Counted from the stretch's first letter, positions 8,372 to 17,463 are shown. The stretch: DNA of 64,000 bases from Clostridia bacterium (GCA_024403775.1 JAKSRE010000002.1:1-64000); one strand, 5' to 3'. Numbers and translations: made by a program. The notes: generated by a model not told the origin, from the sequence alone.

Positions 8372-9816
8372 ACAGTAAACTAGTTTTCAATACTTTGGGA
8401 AAAGTAATATTAATAGAAGTACTTTTTATGCTTCTTCCGCTTTTGATTGCGATAGGTTATCGTGAGTCTTCTGTTATATCATTTGTTATTACTATTGCGA
8501 TCGCAAGTATAGCTGGTGGAGCTCTTGTTTTATTTTGTAAGCCTAAAGAGAAGAATACATTCCTTAAAGACGGTACTGCAATCGTAGTTTTATCCTGGAT
8601 AGTAATGTCTATTATTGGATGTCTGCCATTTGTTATTTCTGGTGAGATTCCTAACTTCTTTGATGCTTTTTTTGAGACAGTAAGTGGATTTACAACAACG
8701 GGAGCTTCAATTGTTCCTAATGTTGAAGTAATGAGTCATGGAATTCTTTTCTGGAGAAGCCTTACTCACTGGCTTGGTGGTATGGGTGTTCTTGTGTTTG
8801 TTCTTGCAGTAAGTTCAAAAGGCCAGAATAAAACAATGAATATTCTTAAAGCTGAGATGCCAGGTCCTTCTGTTGAGAAGATAAGCCCTAAGGCAGCTAC
8901 AACAGCTAGAATTTTATATACAATCTATCTTGCGCTTACATTTACTGAAGTTGCTTTCCTTTTGTTTGGAGGTATGCCTTTGTTTGAAGCATTTGTTCAT
9001 GCCTTCGGTACAGCTGGTACAGGTGGATTTGGCGTAAAAGCTGATAGTATAGGCGGATATAGTAGTTATCTTCAGTGGGTTATAACTATTTTTATGCTTT
9101 TGTTTGGTGTAAGTTTTAATTTTTACTTCCTACTGCTTCTTAAGAACTTTAAGGCTTTCCTGAAATGTAATGAATTATGGCTTTATACAGGTGTTTTCTT
9201 AGTTGCTTCTGTATTAATCGGATTCAACATTTATCCTTTGTATAATAGTGTAGCAGATAGTGCTAGATTATCCTGTTTTCAGGTTGCTTCAATTGTTACT
9301 ACAACAGGATTTGCGACAGCTGATTTTAATGTATGGCCTCAGTTATCGCGTTCTATTTTGCTTCTCCTTATGTTTCTTGGAGGCTGTGCGGGTTCGACTG
9401 CAGGCGGACTTAAAATGTCACGAGTTGTTATTCTTTGCCAGTCTGTAAAAAATGAGATTCGCCGCAATGTTCGTCCAAGATCTGTAACTAATGTTAAACT
9501 TAATGGTAAGAACATTGACGAGAGCATGGAGAGAAGTGTTATTAGTTATTTTGCAATTTATGTAATTATTCATATAGTTATTACACTTTTAATAAGTTTC
9601 GAGCCTTTTGATTTTGAGACGAATTTTACAGCTGTAGTATCATGCATAAATAATATTGGACCTGGTTTGTCCCAGGTTGGTCCTGCTTCAAACTTTGCTG
9701 GATATACAGCATTTTCTAAGTGCTTATTATCAATAGCAATGCTTATGGGAAGACTTGAGATATATCCACTTTTGATGGTTGTTTATCCGGAATTCTGGTC
9801 AAAGAGAAGCCGCTGA
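8368..9816 (+). CDS. trkH: Trk potassium uptake transmembrane subunit TrkH
   Basis: The 482-residue polytopic membrane protein forms the K+ pathway gated by TrkA. It shows four repeats of helix-P-loop-helix with filter segments such as SGFTTTGAS, GTAGTGGFG, VTTTGFATAD and NNIGPGLS, all carrying the conserved Gly. The fourth loop resembles the NIGPG of TrkH/KtrB proteins. ATG overlaps the trkA TGA. The transcript ends at a hairpin overlapping its stop codon. Confidence 0.95.
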   Translation: MNSKLVFNTLGKVILIEVLFMLLPLLIAIGYRESSVISFVITIAIASIAGGALVLFCKPKEKNTFLKDGTAIVVLSWIVMSIIGCLPFVISGEIPNFFDAFFETVSGFTTTGASIVPNVEVMSHGILFWRSLTHWLGGMGVLVFVLAVSSKGQNKTMNILKAEMPGPSVEKISPKAATTARILYTIYLALTFTEVAFLLFGGMPLFEAFVHAFGTAGTGGFGVKADSIGGYSSYLQWVITIFMLLFGVSFNFYFLLLLKNFKAFLKCNELWLYTGVFLVASVLIGFNIYPLYNSVADSARLSCFQVASIVTTTGFATADFNVWPQLSRSILLLLMFLGGCAGSTAGGLKMSRVVILCQSVKNEIRRNVRPRSVTNVKLNGKNIDESMERSVISYFAIYVIIHIVITLLISFEPFDFETNFTAVVSCINNIGPGLSQVGPASNFAGYTAFSKCLLSIAMLMGRLEIYPLLMVVYPEFWSKRSR

Positions 9817-9833
9817 TTTAAGTGGCTTTTTCT
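9808..9833 (+). terminator. Terminator of trkA-trkH
   Basis: A 7-bp stem with one G-U (9808-9814 with 9821-9827) overlaps the trkH stop codon and runs into TTTTTCTT. Confidence 0.7.
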
Positions 9834-9866
9834 TCTGGAATTTTTTTCGAAAATTTTTATAAAAAA

Positions 9867-9910
9867 GTTGTAACGTTTTCCGATATGAGTTGTTTAACTA
9901 TATAGAAAGC
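9867..9910 (+). promoter_or_regulatory. ECF-type promoter/5' leader, copy 1 of a 44-bp duplicated element
   Basis: This segment matches 11254-11297 at 43 of 44 bases and holds TGTAACG, a typical ECF sigma -35 element. It precedes the ECF sigma gene, so autoregulation is likely. In-frame reading through it adds a spurious MFNYIES to both downstream ORFs, which shows that the conservation is not of protein. AT-rich sequence 5' of it is also similar between copies. Confidence 0.8.
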
Positions 9911-9922
9911 GAGGTGAGGAAC

Positions 9923-10420
9923 TTGAATGAATTAGAAAAAGATATGGATGCTATATACAGAAGATATGCAACTCCATTAAAAAGATTCATTTTTGGCATG
10001 TGTCATGATGAAGATCTAGCAGATGATGTAGTAGCTGATACTTTTTATAAAGCAATTAAAAATATTGATTCATTTAAAGAGGGAAATATCTTCACCTGGC
10101 TTTGCAGTATAGCAAAGAACACACTGTTAAACTCACTTAAGCGTAAGGAGTCACAGAATATCTCATTAGAAGATGAGAGTTTTGCGGAACCTGCTTCACC
10201 AGACCGAGTAGAAGATGAAGTGATTAATAAAGAATCTCGAATAGAGCTTTATAAACTCATGCAGACACTTGATCCAGTGGAACGAGACGTTATGTATCTA
10301 CGCATATTCGGTGAATTATCCTATGGTGAGATTGGTGAGGTTCTCGGGCGTACTGAAAACTGGACGCGAGTAACGTTCTTTAGAAGTAAAGAGAAGCTCA
10401 AAAGGAGGACAACAAAATGA
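9923..10420 (+). CDS. ECF (sigma-70 family) RNA polymerase sigma factor
   Basis: The product is 165 residues from a TTG at 9923, five bases after GAGGTGAGG. An upstream TTG at 9890 in the same frame lies inside a duplicated promoter repeat and lacks an SD. Region 2 (about 8-75) includes FIFGMCHDEDLADDVVADTF and NIFTWLCSIAKNTLLNSLKRK; region 4 (about 105-160) ends LSYGEIGEVLGRTENWTRVTFFRSKEKLKR, a helix-turn-helix. There is no region 1 or 3, as expected for ECF factors. The stop overlaps the anti-sigma start by four bases. The signal sensed is unknown. Confidence 0.92.
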   Translation: MNELEKDMDAIYRRYATPLKRFIFGMCHDEDLADDVVADTFYKAIKNIDSFKEGNIFTWLCSIAKNTLLNSLKRKESQNISLEDESFAEPASPDRVEDEVINKESRIELYKLMQTLDPVERDVMYLRIFGELSYGEIGEVLGRTENWTRVTFFRSKEKLKRRTTK

Positions 10421-11157
10421 AATTAGAGTGTAATGTTATAAGAGATTTGATGCCGTCTTATATTGATGGTTTGTGTTCTGAGGATAGTAAATTACTTATT
10501 AAAGAGCACTTATGCGAATGTAAAGAGTGTAAAGGTGTTTATGATGCGATGTCTTCTTCCTATGGTGAGAATACAATACCTGAAGTTAATGAGGCTGAGG
10601 TAATTAAAAAGGTTAATCAGAAATATAAAATGCAGGGAATAAGAAATAACATTGTATCAGTTATTGCCACTATTCTTATTTTGATACTGCTTATTGTGTT
10701 TATTGCTCCGAAGAGGACACTTAATGTATCAGAATTTGAAGTTGAATATACTAACTATTCTTTATCTGAAGGAATAATGTTTAATGGAAAACGCTCAGTT
10801 CTAAAAGAAAGTATTAATATTGATAATATCGTTTTCCCAATTGCTTCTGATGAAGATACAGCGGCTATATTGGATGAAGATGATGATATGGTAATTAATT
10901 ACATAAAAATTGAGGATCACGAGATAATTTGTAGTGAGCATTTTATTGAAGAAGAGCCTTATGCATGTATTGTTACTGTTAAGTCTGAATATCCAATATC
11001 ATCAAGCGATATTACTCCAGTATTTAATGCAGATGGAACTGTTACAATTAAAGTGGATTCTGTAAAAACTAACATCTTTGGTGGTAAGAGCAGTAGTGGA
11101 AGTTATTCCATAGATTATATATTCTTCTGTTCAGCGAATAATATTGTCGTTAAATAA
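10417..11157 (+). CDS. Zinc-finger anti-sigma factor, single-pass membrane protein
   Basis: The 246 residues start with a zinc-binding anti-sigma (ZAS/zf-HC2) domain: Cys5, then HLCECKEC giving the HxxxCxxC pattern near residue 32. One membrane helix (about 80-100, NIVSVIATILILILLIVFIA) follows, then an extracytoplasmic domain of about 140 residues with a YACIVTVKSEYPISSSDITP block. It should hold the ECF sigma factor at the membrane until a signal arrives. It is translationally coupled to the sigma gene. Its outer domain has a paralogue encoded next door. Confidence 0.9.
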   Translation: MKLECNVIRDLMPSYIDGLCSEDSKLLIKEHLCECKECKGVYDAMSSSYGENTIPEVNEAEVIKKVNQKYKMQGIRNNIVSVIATILILILLIVFIAPKRTLNVSEFEVEYTNYSLSEGIMFNGKRSVLKESINIDNIVFPIASDEDTAAILDEDDDMVINYIKIEDHEIICSEHFIEEEPYACIVTVKSEYPISSSDITPVFNADGTVTIKVDSVKTNIFGGKSSSGSYSIDYIFFCSANNIVVK

Positions 11158-11187
11158 AAAATAGACTTCTCCTGAAGAATAAAGAAG

Positions 11188-11230
11188 AGGTTATCTTGAT
11201 TTTGAGTTTAGGTCGAGATAACCTTTTTCT
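11188..11230 (+). terminator. Terminator of sigma/anti-sigma operon
   Basis: A 12-bp stem (11188-11199 with 11213-11224, one G-U) is followed by TTTTCTTTTT. Confidence 0.8.
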
Positions 11231-11253
11231 TTTTGAAAATTTTTTCTAAAAAT

Positions 11254-11297
11254 GTTGTAACGTTTTCTGATATGAGTTGTTTAACTATATAGAAAGC
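11254..11297 (+). promoter_or_regulatory. ECF-type promoter/5' leader, copy 2 of a 44-bp duplicated element
   Basis: It differs from 9867-9910 at one base only and contains the same TGTAACG box. It stands 18 bases before the ATG of the anti-sigma paralogue, which therefore should respond to the same ECF sigma factor. Confidence 0.8.
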
Positions 11298-11315
11298 TTG
11301 AAAGGAGCGCATATT

Positions 11316-11939
11316 ATGAAATATTTATTTGGTAGAACTAATAATTTGAAGGATTCTGATATTGAGAATGCTTCAGTATCTGAGACGGTTTTGGATGAGA
11401 AGGAGAGAATAAGAAAGAAGTATAGAAGATACTTTATCTCGAATATACTGGTGACATTATTAGCTGCGATTATTATTCTGGGTGTATTTTTTGTTCTGTT
11501 TCCACCTACTAGAAAACTTAAAAAAAGTGAGTATAAAGTATCCTGTCTGAATTACTATTTGCCAGATTATTTATACCATTCACAGATTTGTCTTACCAAT
11601 CATCAACCAGTTACTATTTATGTAAGTAGTGAAGATGATAATTCTGATCCAAGAACACGCGATTCAAGGTTTGTATCTTTTTCTGGATTCTATGCATCTG
11701 TGGAAGATAATTATTTACGTGATAATCCATATGCATGTGTAGTTACAGTTACTTCTGACCACCCAATAACATATAGTGATATAACTCCAGTTATTGGAGA
11801 GAATGGGGAAATAATTATCGAAGTAAACAGTGTAAAGTCTCCACTTTGGGGATTTGAAAAGAAAAAGTTAGATGAAAATAAAAAGTTTTATGAAGAAAAG
11901 TATGTATTTTTTTGTGAAGCTGATTATATTAGAAAATAA
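11316..11939 (+). CDS. Membrane paralogue of the anti-sigma sensor domain, without zinc finger
   Basis: The product is 207 residues from ATG 11316, which follows AAAGGAG. A charged cytosolic segment lacks the HxxxCxxC motif; one membrane helix (about 45-68, FISNILVTLLAAIIILGVFF) and an outer domain follow. The outer domain matches the neighbouring anti-sigma protein: YACVVTVTSDHPITYSDITP against YACIVTVKSEYPISSSDITP, then EVNSVK against KVDSVK and YVFFCEA against YIFFCSA. It shares that gene's promoter repeat. It may compete for, modulate or report the same external signal; this is inference. Confidence 0.8.
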   Translation: MKYLFGRTNNLKDSDIENASVSETVLDEKERIRKKYRRYFISNILVTLLAAIIILGVFFVLFPPTRKLKKSEYKVSCLNYYLPDYLYHSQICLTNHQPVTIYVSSEDDNSDPRTRDSRFVSFSGFYASVEDNYLRDNPYACVVTVTSDHPITYSDITPVIGENGEIIIEVNSVKSPLWGFEKKKLDENKKFYEEKYVFFCEADYIRK

Positions 11940-11964
11940 TATGTTTAGATATATTTCAGAGAAA

Positions 11965-12000
11965 AAAGAGGCTTGTCTCACTTTAGAGACAAGCCTCTTT
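11965..12000. terminator. Bidirectional terminator between convergent genes
   Basis: A 15-bp perfect stem (11965-11979 with 11986-12000) and 6-base loop separates convergent genes ending at 11939 and 12027. T-runs on each strand are formed by the AAA/TTT stem ends; the minus strand has the better tail. Confidence 0.8.
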
Positions 12001-12026
12001 GAAAATACGATTAAAATCTTAACTAA

Positions 12027-12869
12027 TTAAGCAGCTGGTGTTACAGCAGTGATGTGTGGGTTAATACCCTCATACCAGTAAAGGAAACCTTCCATGTCAA
12101 CTACGTCACCAATCTGGAAAGCCTCAACAGCCTGGTAAACATCTGTAGTAGCATCGCAAAGATATGACTCTACTGTAAATGTGTAAATCTGACCATCAAC
12201 AGAAACATTGAAGTAAAGGTCGTTGCCCTGCTCACCAGAACCATCCCAGTTATAGAGGAAAGGAACATCGTTACCTTCAGCATCCTTAGAAGCCTCAACT
12301 GTCATGCCCTTAAAAGCAACAAGCATATTCTGCTTATCAATGATTGTCTCTGAACCAAGCTCAGCTGTTACATCAACAGGAGTAGCTACAAAGTTACCAT
12401 CAATGATCTCGAATGTAGCGTCAGCAATCTCAACTTCGCCTGACCACTCTGTCTTAAAACCAGTAACTCTAATCTTCTGGCCAAGTGTGAGAAGCTCGTA
12501 ATCAGCCTCTGAACAAGCCATATTGTAGCAGAAATAAGCGCCATCCTCATCCTGGAGATATACTGTAGCCTTATCATCCCACCAAGACTGCTTGCCCTGA
12601 ACATAAGCCTCGATAACAACCTCTGTCTCAAGCTCAGCTGCTGCATAATCAGCATATGAGAGAACTGCTGTCTCAGCCTCAGTTGCCTCAGTAGCCTCTT
12701 CTGTAGCCTCAGTCTCAGCTGCTGTTGTCTCAGAAGCCTCAGTAGCTTCTGTAGCCTCTGTAGCAGGAGCAGCTGTAGTAGTAGCTGTTGTCTCAGCAGG
12801 TGTAGAAGAACATGAAGCCATAGCAAAAACCATAGTAGATGCTAATAAAATAGAACTAAACTTCTTCAT
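12027..12869 (-). CDS. Lipoprotein with T/E/A linker and two OB-like domains
   Basis: The 280 residues begin with a lipoprotein signal peptide (lipobox AMASC, Cys about 20) and a low-complexity Thr/Glu/Ala linker (about 22-68) that should span the cell wall. Two similar beta-rich repeats follow (about 70-165 and 170-278), each with a hydrophobic GQKIRVTGF or GDVVDMEGF type strand, like OB-fold nucleic-acid or ligand-binding domains. Function unknown. AAGGAG precedes the ATG. It is separated from the sugar ABC operon upstream by a hairpin terminator, so it depends on read-through or on a promoter I could not locate. Confidence 0.8.
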   Translation of the reverse strand: MKKFSSILLASTMVFAMASCSSTPAETTATTTAAPATEATEATEASETTAAETEATEEATEATEAETAVLSYADYAAAELETEVVIEAYVQGKQSWWDDKATVYLQDEDGAYFCYNMACSEADYELLTLGQKIRVTGFKTEWSGEVEIADATFEIIDGNFVATPVDVTAELGSETIIDKQNMLVAFKGMTVEASKDAEGNDVPFLYNWDGSGEQGNDLYFNVSVDGQIYTFTVESYLCDATTDVYQAVEAFQIGDVVDMEGFLYWYEGINPHITAVTPAA

Positions 12870-12896
12870 AAATTTTCTCCTTATTTAAATAAATAA

Positions 12897-12931
12897 TTAA
12901 AAAACCGACTTACTATCTTTGTAAGTCGGTT
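12897..12931 (-). terminator. Terminator of the sugar ABC operon
   Basis: On the minus strand an 11-bp perfect stem (12903-12913 with 12921-12931) with a 7-base loop is followed by six T and AATTATT. Confidence 0.8.
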
Positions 12932-12942
12932 ACATTATACAC

Positions 12943-14553
12943 TTATTGTTTTTTCTTCTTTATATAATCGGCCACTACATATGCACCAATTAAAAGCCAC
13001 GTTACAGCCAGTGTAGTTAGCAAAATGACGGCTGTCTGAGGCATTGGACCAAGGTCTTCTATGTTGCCGGTAGCTGATGCAATTCCAACCTGATCTAGTC
13101 GGTAGAGTGCATTTACATCTTCGAATAATTGCGTGATTGTATCATCATTTACTTCCTGATGACGTCGTTTGGATTTAACAACATCTTCGATAAGTTCTCC
13201 AGCCGCGTTACGAAGAGAAGCTGAGCCGTTAAATACAGGTGTTACAAATGTGTTATTTACATTATTAATAAGGAGGGCTGAAGCATCAAGCTTAACAGAA
13301 TAATGAAGAGTATCTTCTTCTCCAGAGTAATTGATGTAAGACTGATACTCATCAGAATTTTGAGCTTTAAGTGTAACTGGAACATAACCTTCTGTCTCTG
13401 AATAGCCAATTTGTACTTTATTTGTAAGAAGGAAAGAAGCAAAGAGCCAGCTTGCTAATACTTCGCCTGAGTCATCCTTGTTAAAGATACAAATTGAAGG
13501 TCCCTGAGATATCATCTGAGGATTATTTATATCATACTGAGGCACAGGATAAACGACTGTCTCAAACTCAACAAGCTTATCTTTACTGATATCGCAGTTT
13601 GGAGCTTTTGTACCCATCCAGGTTGAACCAGCTGTTGAATCGATGGCAAAGATACACTGACCTGCGTTAAGAAAGTTAGCAGGGTAACTGGAAATCTTAA
13701 AAGTAGAGAAAGCTCCAGTATCAGCGTGACTTCCAATCTCGTTAAGAAGTTCACGTGTAGTACTGTTAAAAATATCAATACTTCCAAATTCTGTAGAGTA
13801 GCCTGCGCCTTTCTGGCGAAGCATCTGAATCATCATATTATCGGTTGATTTATATATGAATGGAATCAAAGTTTTCTGCCCATTTAAAGCATAGGTACCA
13901 TCATTATTTTTAGCAGTTGCTGCCTCTGATACTTCCCAGATAAAATCCCAGGTTAATGTATCAGGCATCTGATATCCGAGAGCCTCAACAAAGTCCTTAT
14001 TTACATAGCAGGCTTCAGTTGATCTCATAAATGGAATAGCGTAGTGCTTGGTTCCGATAAGGCATTCATTTAAGAATTCAGGAACAATATCATAGTAGCT
14101 AGGAGAGTCGAAAAGTACTTCAGATCCTCCGAGACCATACTGTGAATCATTAAATAGTTCGTCAAGTGGAACCACAACATTTGATCCTGTCATATATGTT
14201 GCAATATGGTCAGGGTAGGTGATACAGACGTTCGGTGTTGTACCAGTAGCGATATTTGTTATTACATCATTATAGATTTTTCCGTAGTCAGTATAGAATC
14301 TGATAGTTACATGAATATTTGGATACAGTTTCTCAAAATTTTCAACAGCTTCGTTGTAGACAGCAGTCTGAGTTACATTTGTATCGTTTTTTGCCCAGAA
14401 AGTAATCTCATAGTTCTTGTTCATATCAAAGGATTCAGGAACCATGAATTCATCTAGAGCTTCAGCTCTGTGGCAGCCAGCTGTAGTAAGTAACATGGAA
14501 ATTGACAAAGTGAATGTAAGTATCGAAGATACTAATTTTTTTAGTGATATCAT
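12943..14553 (-). CDS. Sugar ABC transporter substrate-binding lipoprotein with C-terminal membrane helix
   Basis: The 536-residue protein is a family 1 (MalE/UgpB-like) extracellular binding protein. The N-terminal signal peptide ends in a lipobox TTAGC (Cys about 27); the binding domain opens with YEITFWAKND and contains NFEKLYPNIHV and FAIDSTAGSTWMG. Unusually, a hydrophobic helix VILLTTLAVTWLLIGAYVVA followed by KKKKQ closes the protein, so it may be anchored at both ends. It is the last gene of the importer operon and overlaps the upstream permease by four bases. The sugar is unknown. Confidence 0.92.
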   Translation of the reverse strand: MISLKKLVSSILTFTLSISMLLTTAGCHRAEALDEFMVPESFDMNKNYEITFWAKNDTNVTQTAVYNEAVENFEKLYPNIHVTIRFYTDYGKIYNDVITNIATGTTPNVCITYPDHIATYMTGSNVVVPLDELFNDSQYGLGGSEVLFDSPSYYDIVPEFLNECLIGTKHYAIPFMRSTEACYVNKDFVEALGYQMPDTLTWDFIWEVSEAATAKNNDGTYALNGQKTLIPFIYKSTDNMMIQMLRQKGAGYSTEFGSIDIFNSTTRELLNEIGSHADTGAFSTFKISSYPANFLNAGQCIFAIDSTAGSTWMGTKAPNCDISKDKLVEFETVVYPVPQYDINNPQMISQGPSICIFNKDDSGEVLASWLFASFLLTNKVQIGYSETEGYVPVTLKAQNSDEYQSYINYSGEEDTLHYSVKLDASALLINNVNNTFVTPVFNGSASLRNAAGELIEDVVKSKRRHQEVNDDTITQLFEDVNALYRLDQVGIASATGNIEDLGPMPQTAVILLTTLAVTWLLIGAYVVADYIKKKKQ

Positions 14554-15428
14554 CCTTTTGTACCTCCTCTTGCAACACCTGCCATAATTTTCTTTCTGAA
14601 AATCAGGAAAAGAATTATAAGTGGTACGGATATGGCAACTACTGCAGCCATCATTGCTGGAATGTTTTCACGGCCGAATCCATTTTCGCGAATTTCCTGA
14701 ATACCATTTGATACAAGGAAATAAGAAGAATCATCTGTGATTAATCTAGGCCATACGTAAGAATTCCAACACTCAATTACTTTAAGAATAATGATAGTTA
14801 CAATTGTTGGCTGACAGATTGGAATCATTACTCTGAAAAGATATTTAAGGTCAGACGTGCCATCAACCTTTGCTGCCTTATATAGGTCATCTGGAATCTG
14901 TTCGAAGTTTTCCTTAAGAAGATAGATATAGAAAACAGAAGTAACAGATGGGAGTATGAGGCCAAGGAATGAGTTACGAAGGCCCCAGTCAGTTATTGTT
15001 ACAAAGTTGGTGATGATTACAAGCTCGTTAGGAATCATCATCAGTGACAAAAAGAGTGTAAATACCAGATTTTTGCCCTTGAATTCAAGTCGTGCAAAAG
15101 CAAATGCAGCAAATACAATTACAATCATCATGATAAAAGTAGTAGCTACAGTAAAAATAAGAGTATTTATAAAATATCTTCCAAGAGATACGGTTGTAAA
15201 TGCATTAATATAATTCTGAAAAGTTGGAGCAAAAGTATAAAGCTTTGGCACAAATTCAGAGTTGTAACTGCCGTAATCTTTAAAAGAAGTAAGAATCATC
15301 CAGTAGAATGGGAAAAGAACCATTAACGCCCACAGACCAAGAAGGAGATATGTGAGGCTTAATCTTACTATCTGACTAATCTTGGCATTTTTGCCGATTT
15401 TATCATATGAATTAGTATTATCAGTCAT
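14550..15428 (-). CDS. Sugar ABC transporter permease, MalG type
   Basis: The 292-residue inner-membrane permease has about six helices. The EAA loop, which contacts the ATPase, reads DDLYKAAKVDGTSDLKYLFR. The opening segment LLGLWALMVLFPFYWMILTS is typical of MalG-type partners. It lies between the MalF-type permease (14-base gap) and the binding protein (four-base overlap), so all are co-translated. Substrate unknown. Confidence 0.93.
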   Translation of the reverse strand: MTDNTNSYDKIGKNAKISQIVRLSLTYLLLGLWALMVLFPFYWMILTSFKDYGSYNSEFVPKLYTFAPTFQNYINAFTTVSLGRYFINTLIFTVATTFIMMIVIVFAAFAFARLEFKGKNLVFTLFLSLMMIPNELVIITNFVTITDWGLRNSFLGLILPSVTSVFYIYLLKENFEQIPDDLYKAAKVDGTSDLKYLFRVMIPICQPTIVTIIILKVIECWNSYVWPRLITDDSSYFLVSNGIQEIRENGFGRENIPAMMAAVVAISVPLIILFLIFRKKIMAGVARGGTKG

Positions 15429-15442
15429 AATGTTCTCCTTTC

Positions 15443-16357
15443 TTAGTTAATTGAGGTTTTCTTACTAATAAGAAGGTTAATGACTGTTATCGTAAATACG
15501 ATAGCAAACAAAATAAGTGCAGCAGAAGAAGCATAGGAAGGATATCCGCCTGAATCTCCATAGAGCATATCGTAAACATAACCTACAATAGTATTCATTC
15601 CAGCTGAATTAAGATTTGTTCCGAAAATCGCAACTTCATCACTATATGCTTTAAAAGCACCTATGAATCCAGTGATTATCAAATAGAAAACCATTGGAGA
15701 GATCATAGGTAAAGTGATGGTTGTAAACATTCTGAATCTTGAAGTTCCGTCAATTCTTGCAGCCTTATAATAAACATCATTTACAGAAGCAAGAGCTGCC
15801 GTGAGAATCAAAACCTTAAATGGAAGAACAATCCAGATTGTATAAAAACACATAACAAAAATCTTAGCCCAGTAAGGTCCTGTTATAAAGTCTACAGGAC
15901 TTCCTCCAAAGAAAGATATGAGAAGGTTAATAAGACCATCAGTATAAGGTGTTCTCTTAAACATAATCATAAATACAAGACCAACAGCAAGAGTGTTAGT
16001 TACATATGGAAGGAAGAAAATAGTCTGGAATAAATCTCTTAACTTTTTAATAGAATTAAGTGCAAGAGATATAAGAAGTGCAAAGATAGTAGATAAAGGC
16101 ACAGTAATGATTACGATTATAAATGTGTTCTTAACTGCCTGAAGAAAATAAGGGTCATGAAGCACATAGGCATAATTATAAAGGCCTTTACCAAGTGAAG
16201 TCTGAGAAGCTGAATTGTATCCAATCTCAAAGGAATAAATAAGAACATCAATAAGAGGATAAATCATAAATATTCCAAGGAAAATGAGAGCAGGGAGAAG
16301 ATACAGCCACGCCTTAAGACTTCTTAATTTGTTAAGAAGTGATCTGTTGTTACTCAT
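15443..16357 (-). CDS. Sugar ABC transporter permease, MalF type
   Basis: The 304-residue permease has six predicted helices. Its first helix carries the LYLLPALIFLGIFMIYPLID pattern and its EAA loop reads VYYKAARIDGTSRFRMF. It pairs with the MalG-type protein to form the channel. Its start overlaps the stop of the ATPase gene by four bases. No large periplasmic insertion is seen, as usual in Gram-positive MsmF/UgpA relatives. Confidence 0.93.
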   Translation of the reverse strand: MSNNRSLLNKLRSLKAWLYLLPALIFLGIFMIYPLIDVLIYSFEIGYNSASQTSLGKGLYNYAYVLHDPYFLQAVKNTFIIVIITVPLSTIFALLISLALNSIKKLRDLFQTIFFLPYVTNTLAVGLVFMIMFKRTPYTDGLINLLISFFGGSPVDFITGPYWAKIFVMCFYTIWIVLPFKVLILTAALASVNDVYYKAARIDGTSRFRMFTTITLPMISPMVFYLIITGFIGAFKAYSDEVAIFGTNLNSAGMNTIVGYVYDMLYGDSGGYPSYASSAALILFAIVFTITVINLLISKKTSIN

Positions 16358-17463
16358 ATGAGACGCTCCTCGGTTTCCTTATTAAATACAAATACTTTCT
16401 TTGGATTTACCATAAATTCAACAGTAGGTGAAGAAGAGTCAACATCATTGTCGCTGCTTATAATAGCTCTGAGTTTTCCTTCTGAATTACTGTTCTCGAA
16501 TACAACGCTTGTATCACGGCCCATAACTTCAATTGCCTTGAGACTGCATTTAAGTGTCATATCAGATTTAGAATTAATGTCGTGGATAAATCCTTCAGGA
16601 CGAATTCCAACATATACCTTCTGGTCAGGAGTATTTTTTACATAATCCTTTCCAAGAATTTTATCTTCACCAATATAAAGAGATCCATTTTTAATCTCAC
16701 CATTAAATACATTAATAGGTGGAGTTCCAAGGAATTTTGCTACAAAAAGGTTAACAGGATTATCATATACTTCCTGTGGCTTACCAATCTGATTTACTAC
16801 ACCAGACTTCATAACAACAATCATATCTGAGATGCTCATTGCTTCTTCCTGGTCATGTGTTACGAATACTGTAGTGATTTTGGTCTCGTTCTGAATTCTT
16901 TTTATTTCTTCTCTTGTCTGAATTCTAAGTCTTGCGTCAAGATTAGAAAGAGGTTCGTCAAGAAGAAGAACCTTTGGCATCTTTACAAGAGCTCTTGCGA
17001 TAGCAACTCTTTGCTGTTGACCACCGCTCATCTCATTAGGTTTTCTGTCCATGAGTTCTTCAATCTGAACTACTTTTGCAGCTTCAAGAGCCTTCTTTTC
17101 CATTTCCTCCTTGGAGAGTTTTTGATCTCCTTTAAGATTTCCAAGAGGGAACATAATATTCTTTTTTACTGTAAGGTGAGGGTAGAGTGCGTAGCTTTGA
17201 AATACCATGCCAACTCCTCTGTTCTCAGCAGGTAAATTAGTAACATCTTCATCGTCAAAAAAGATTTTACCTTCTGTTGGCATCTCAAGTCCGCAAATGA
17301 GGTTAAGAGCGGTACTTTTGCCACAACCAGAAGGACCGAGAAGTCCAATTAGTTTTCCATCTGGAATCTCGAAAGTAAAATTATCAACAGCAACAACATC
17401 TTCCTTAATTTTCTTGTTACGATTAGGGAAACGTTTTGTAAGCCCTTCAAATCTGATTTTCAT
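16354..17463 (-). CDS. Sugar ABC transporter ATP-binding protein (MsmX/UgpC type)
   Basis: The 369-residue ATPase carries Walker A GPSGCGKST (near 40), the Q-loop, signature MSGGQQQRVAIARAL, Walker B VLLLDEPLSNLDA and the switch His in VFVTHDQEEA. A C-terminal MalK-like regulatory domain (about 240-369) contains VYVGIRPEGF. First gene of the four-gene importer operon. The SD is GGAGG; just upstream of it a hairpin (17475-17482 with 17505-17512, one G-U) may affect translation. Having the ATPase lead its own operon suggests a dedicated ATPase and not one shared among importers. Confidence 0.94.
   Translation of the reverse strand: MKIRFEGLTKRFPNRNKKIKEDVVAVDNFTFEIPDGKLIGLLGPSGCGKSTALNLICGLEMPTEGKIFFDDEDVTNLPAENRGVGMVFQSYALYPHLTVKKNIMFPLGNLKGDQKLSKEEMEKKALEAAKVVQIEELMDRKPNEMSGGQQQRVAIARALVKMPKVLLLDEPLSNLDARLRIQTREEIKRIQNETKITTVFVTHDQEEAMSISDMIVVMKSGVVNQIGKPQEVYDNPVNLFVAKFLGTPPINVFNGEIKNGSLYIGEDKILGKDYVKNTPDQKVYVGIRPEGFIHDINSKSDMTLKCSLKAIEVMGRDTSVVFENSNSEGKLRAIISSDNDVDSSSPTVEFMVNPKKVFVFNKETEERLI

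Noticed and set aside
9890..9922. N-terminal extension MFNYIES of the sigma factor ORF
   Set aside because: The same bases occur before the unrelated start of the gene at 11316; they are the duplicated promoter/leader, and better SD-start pairs lie downstream.
12386..12826. 146-codon Leu/Arg/Gln-rich minus-strand frame
   Set aside because: It is an out-of-frame reading of the lipoprotein's T/E/A linker.
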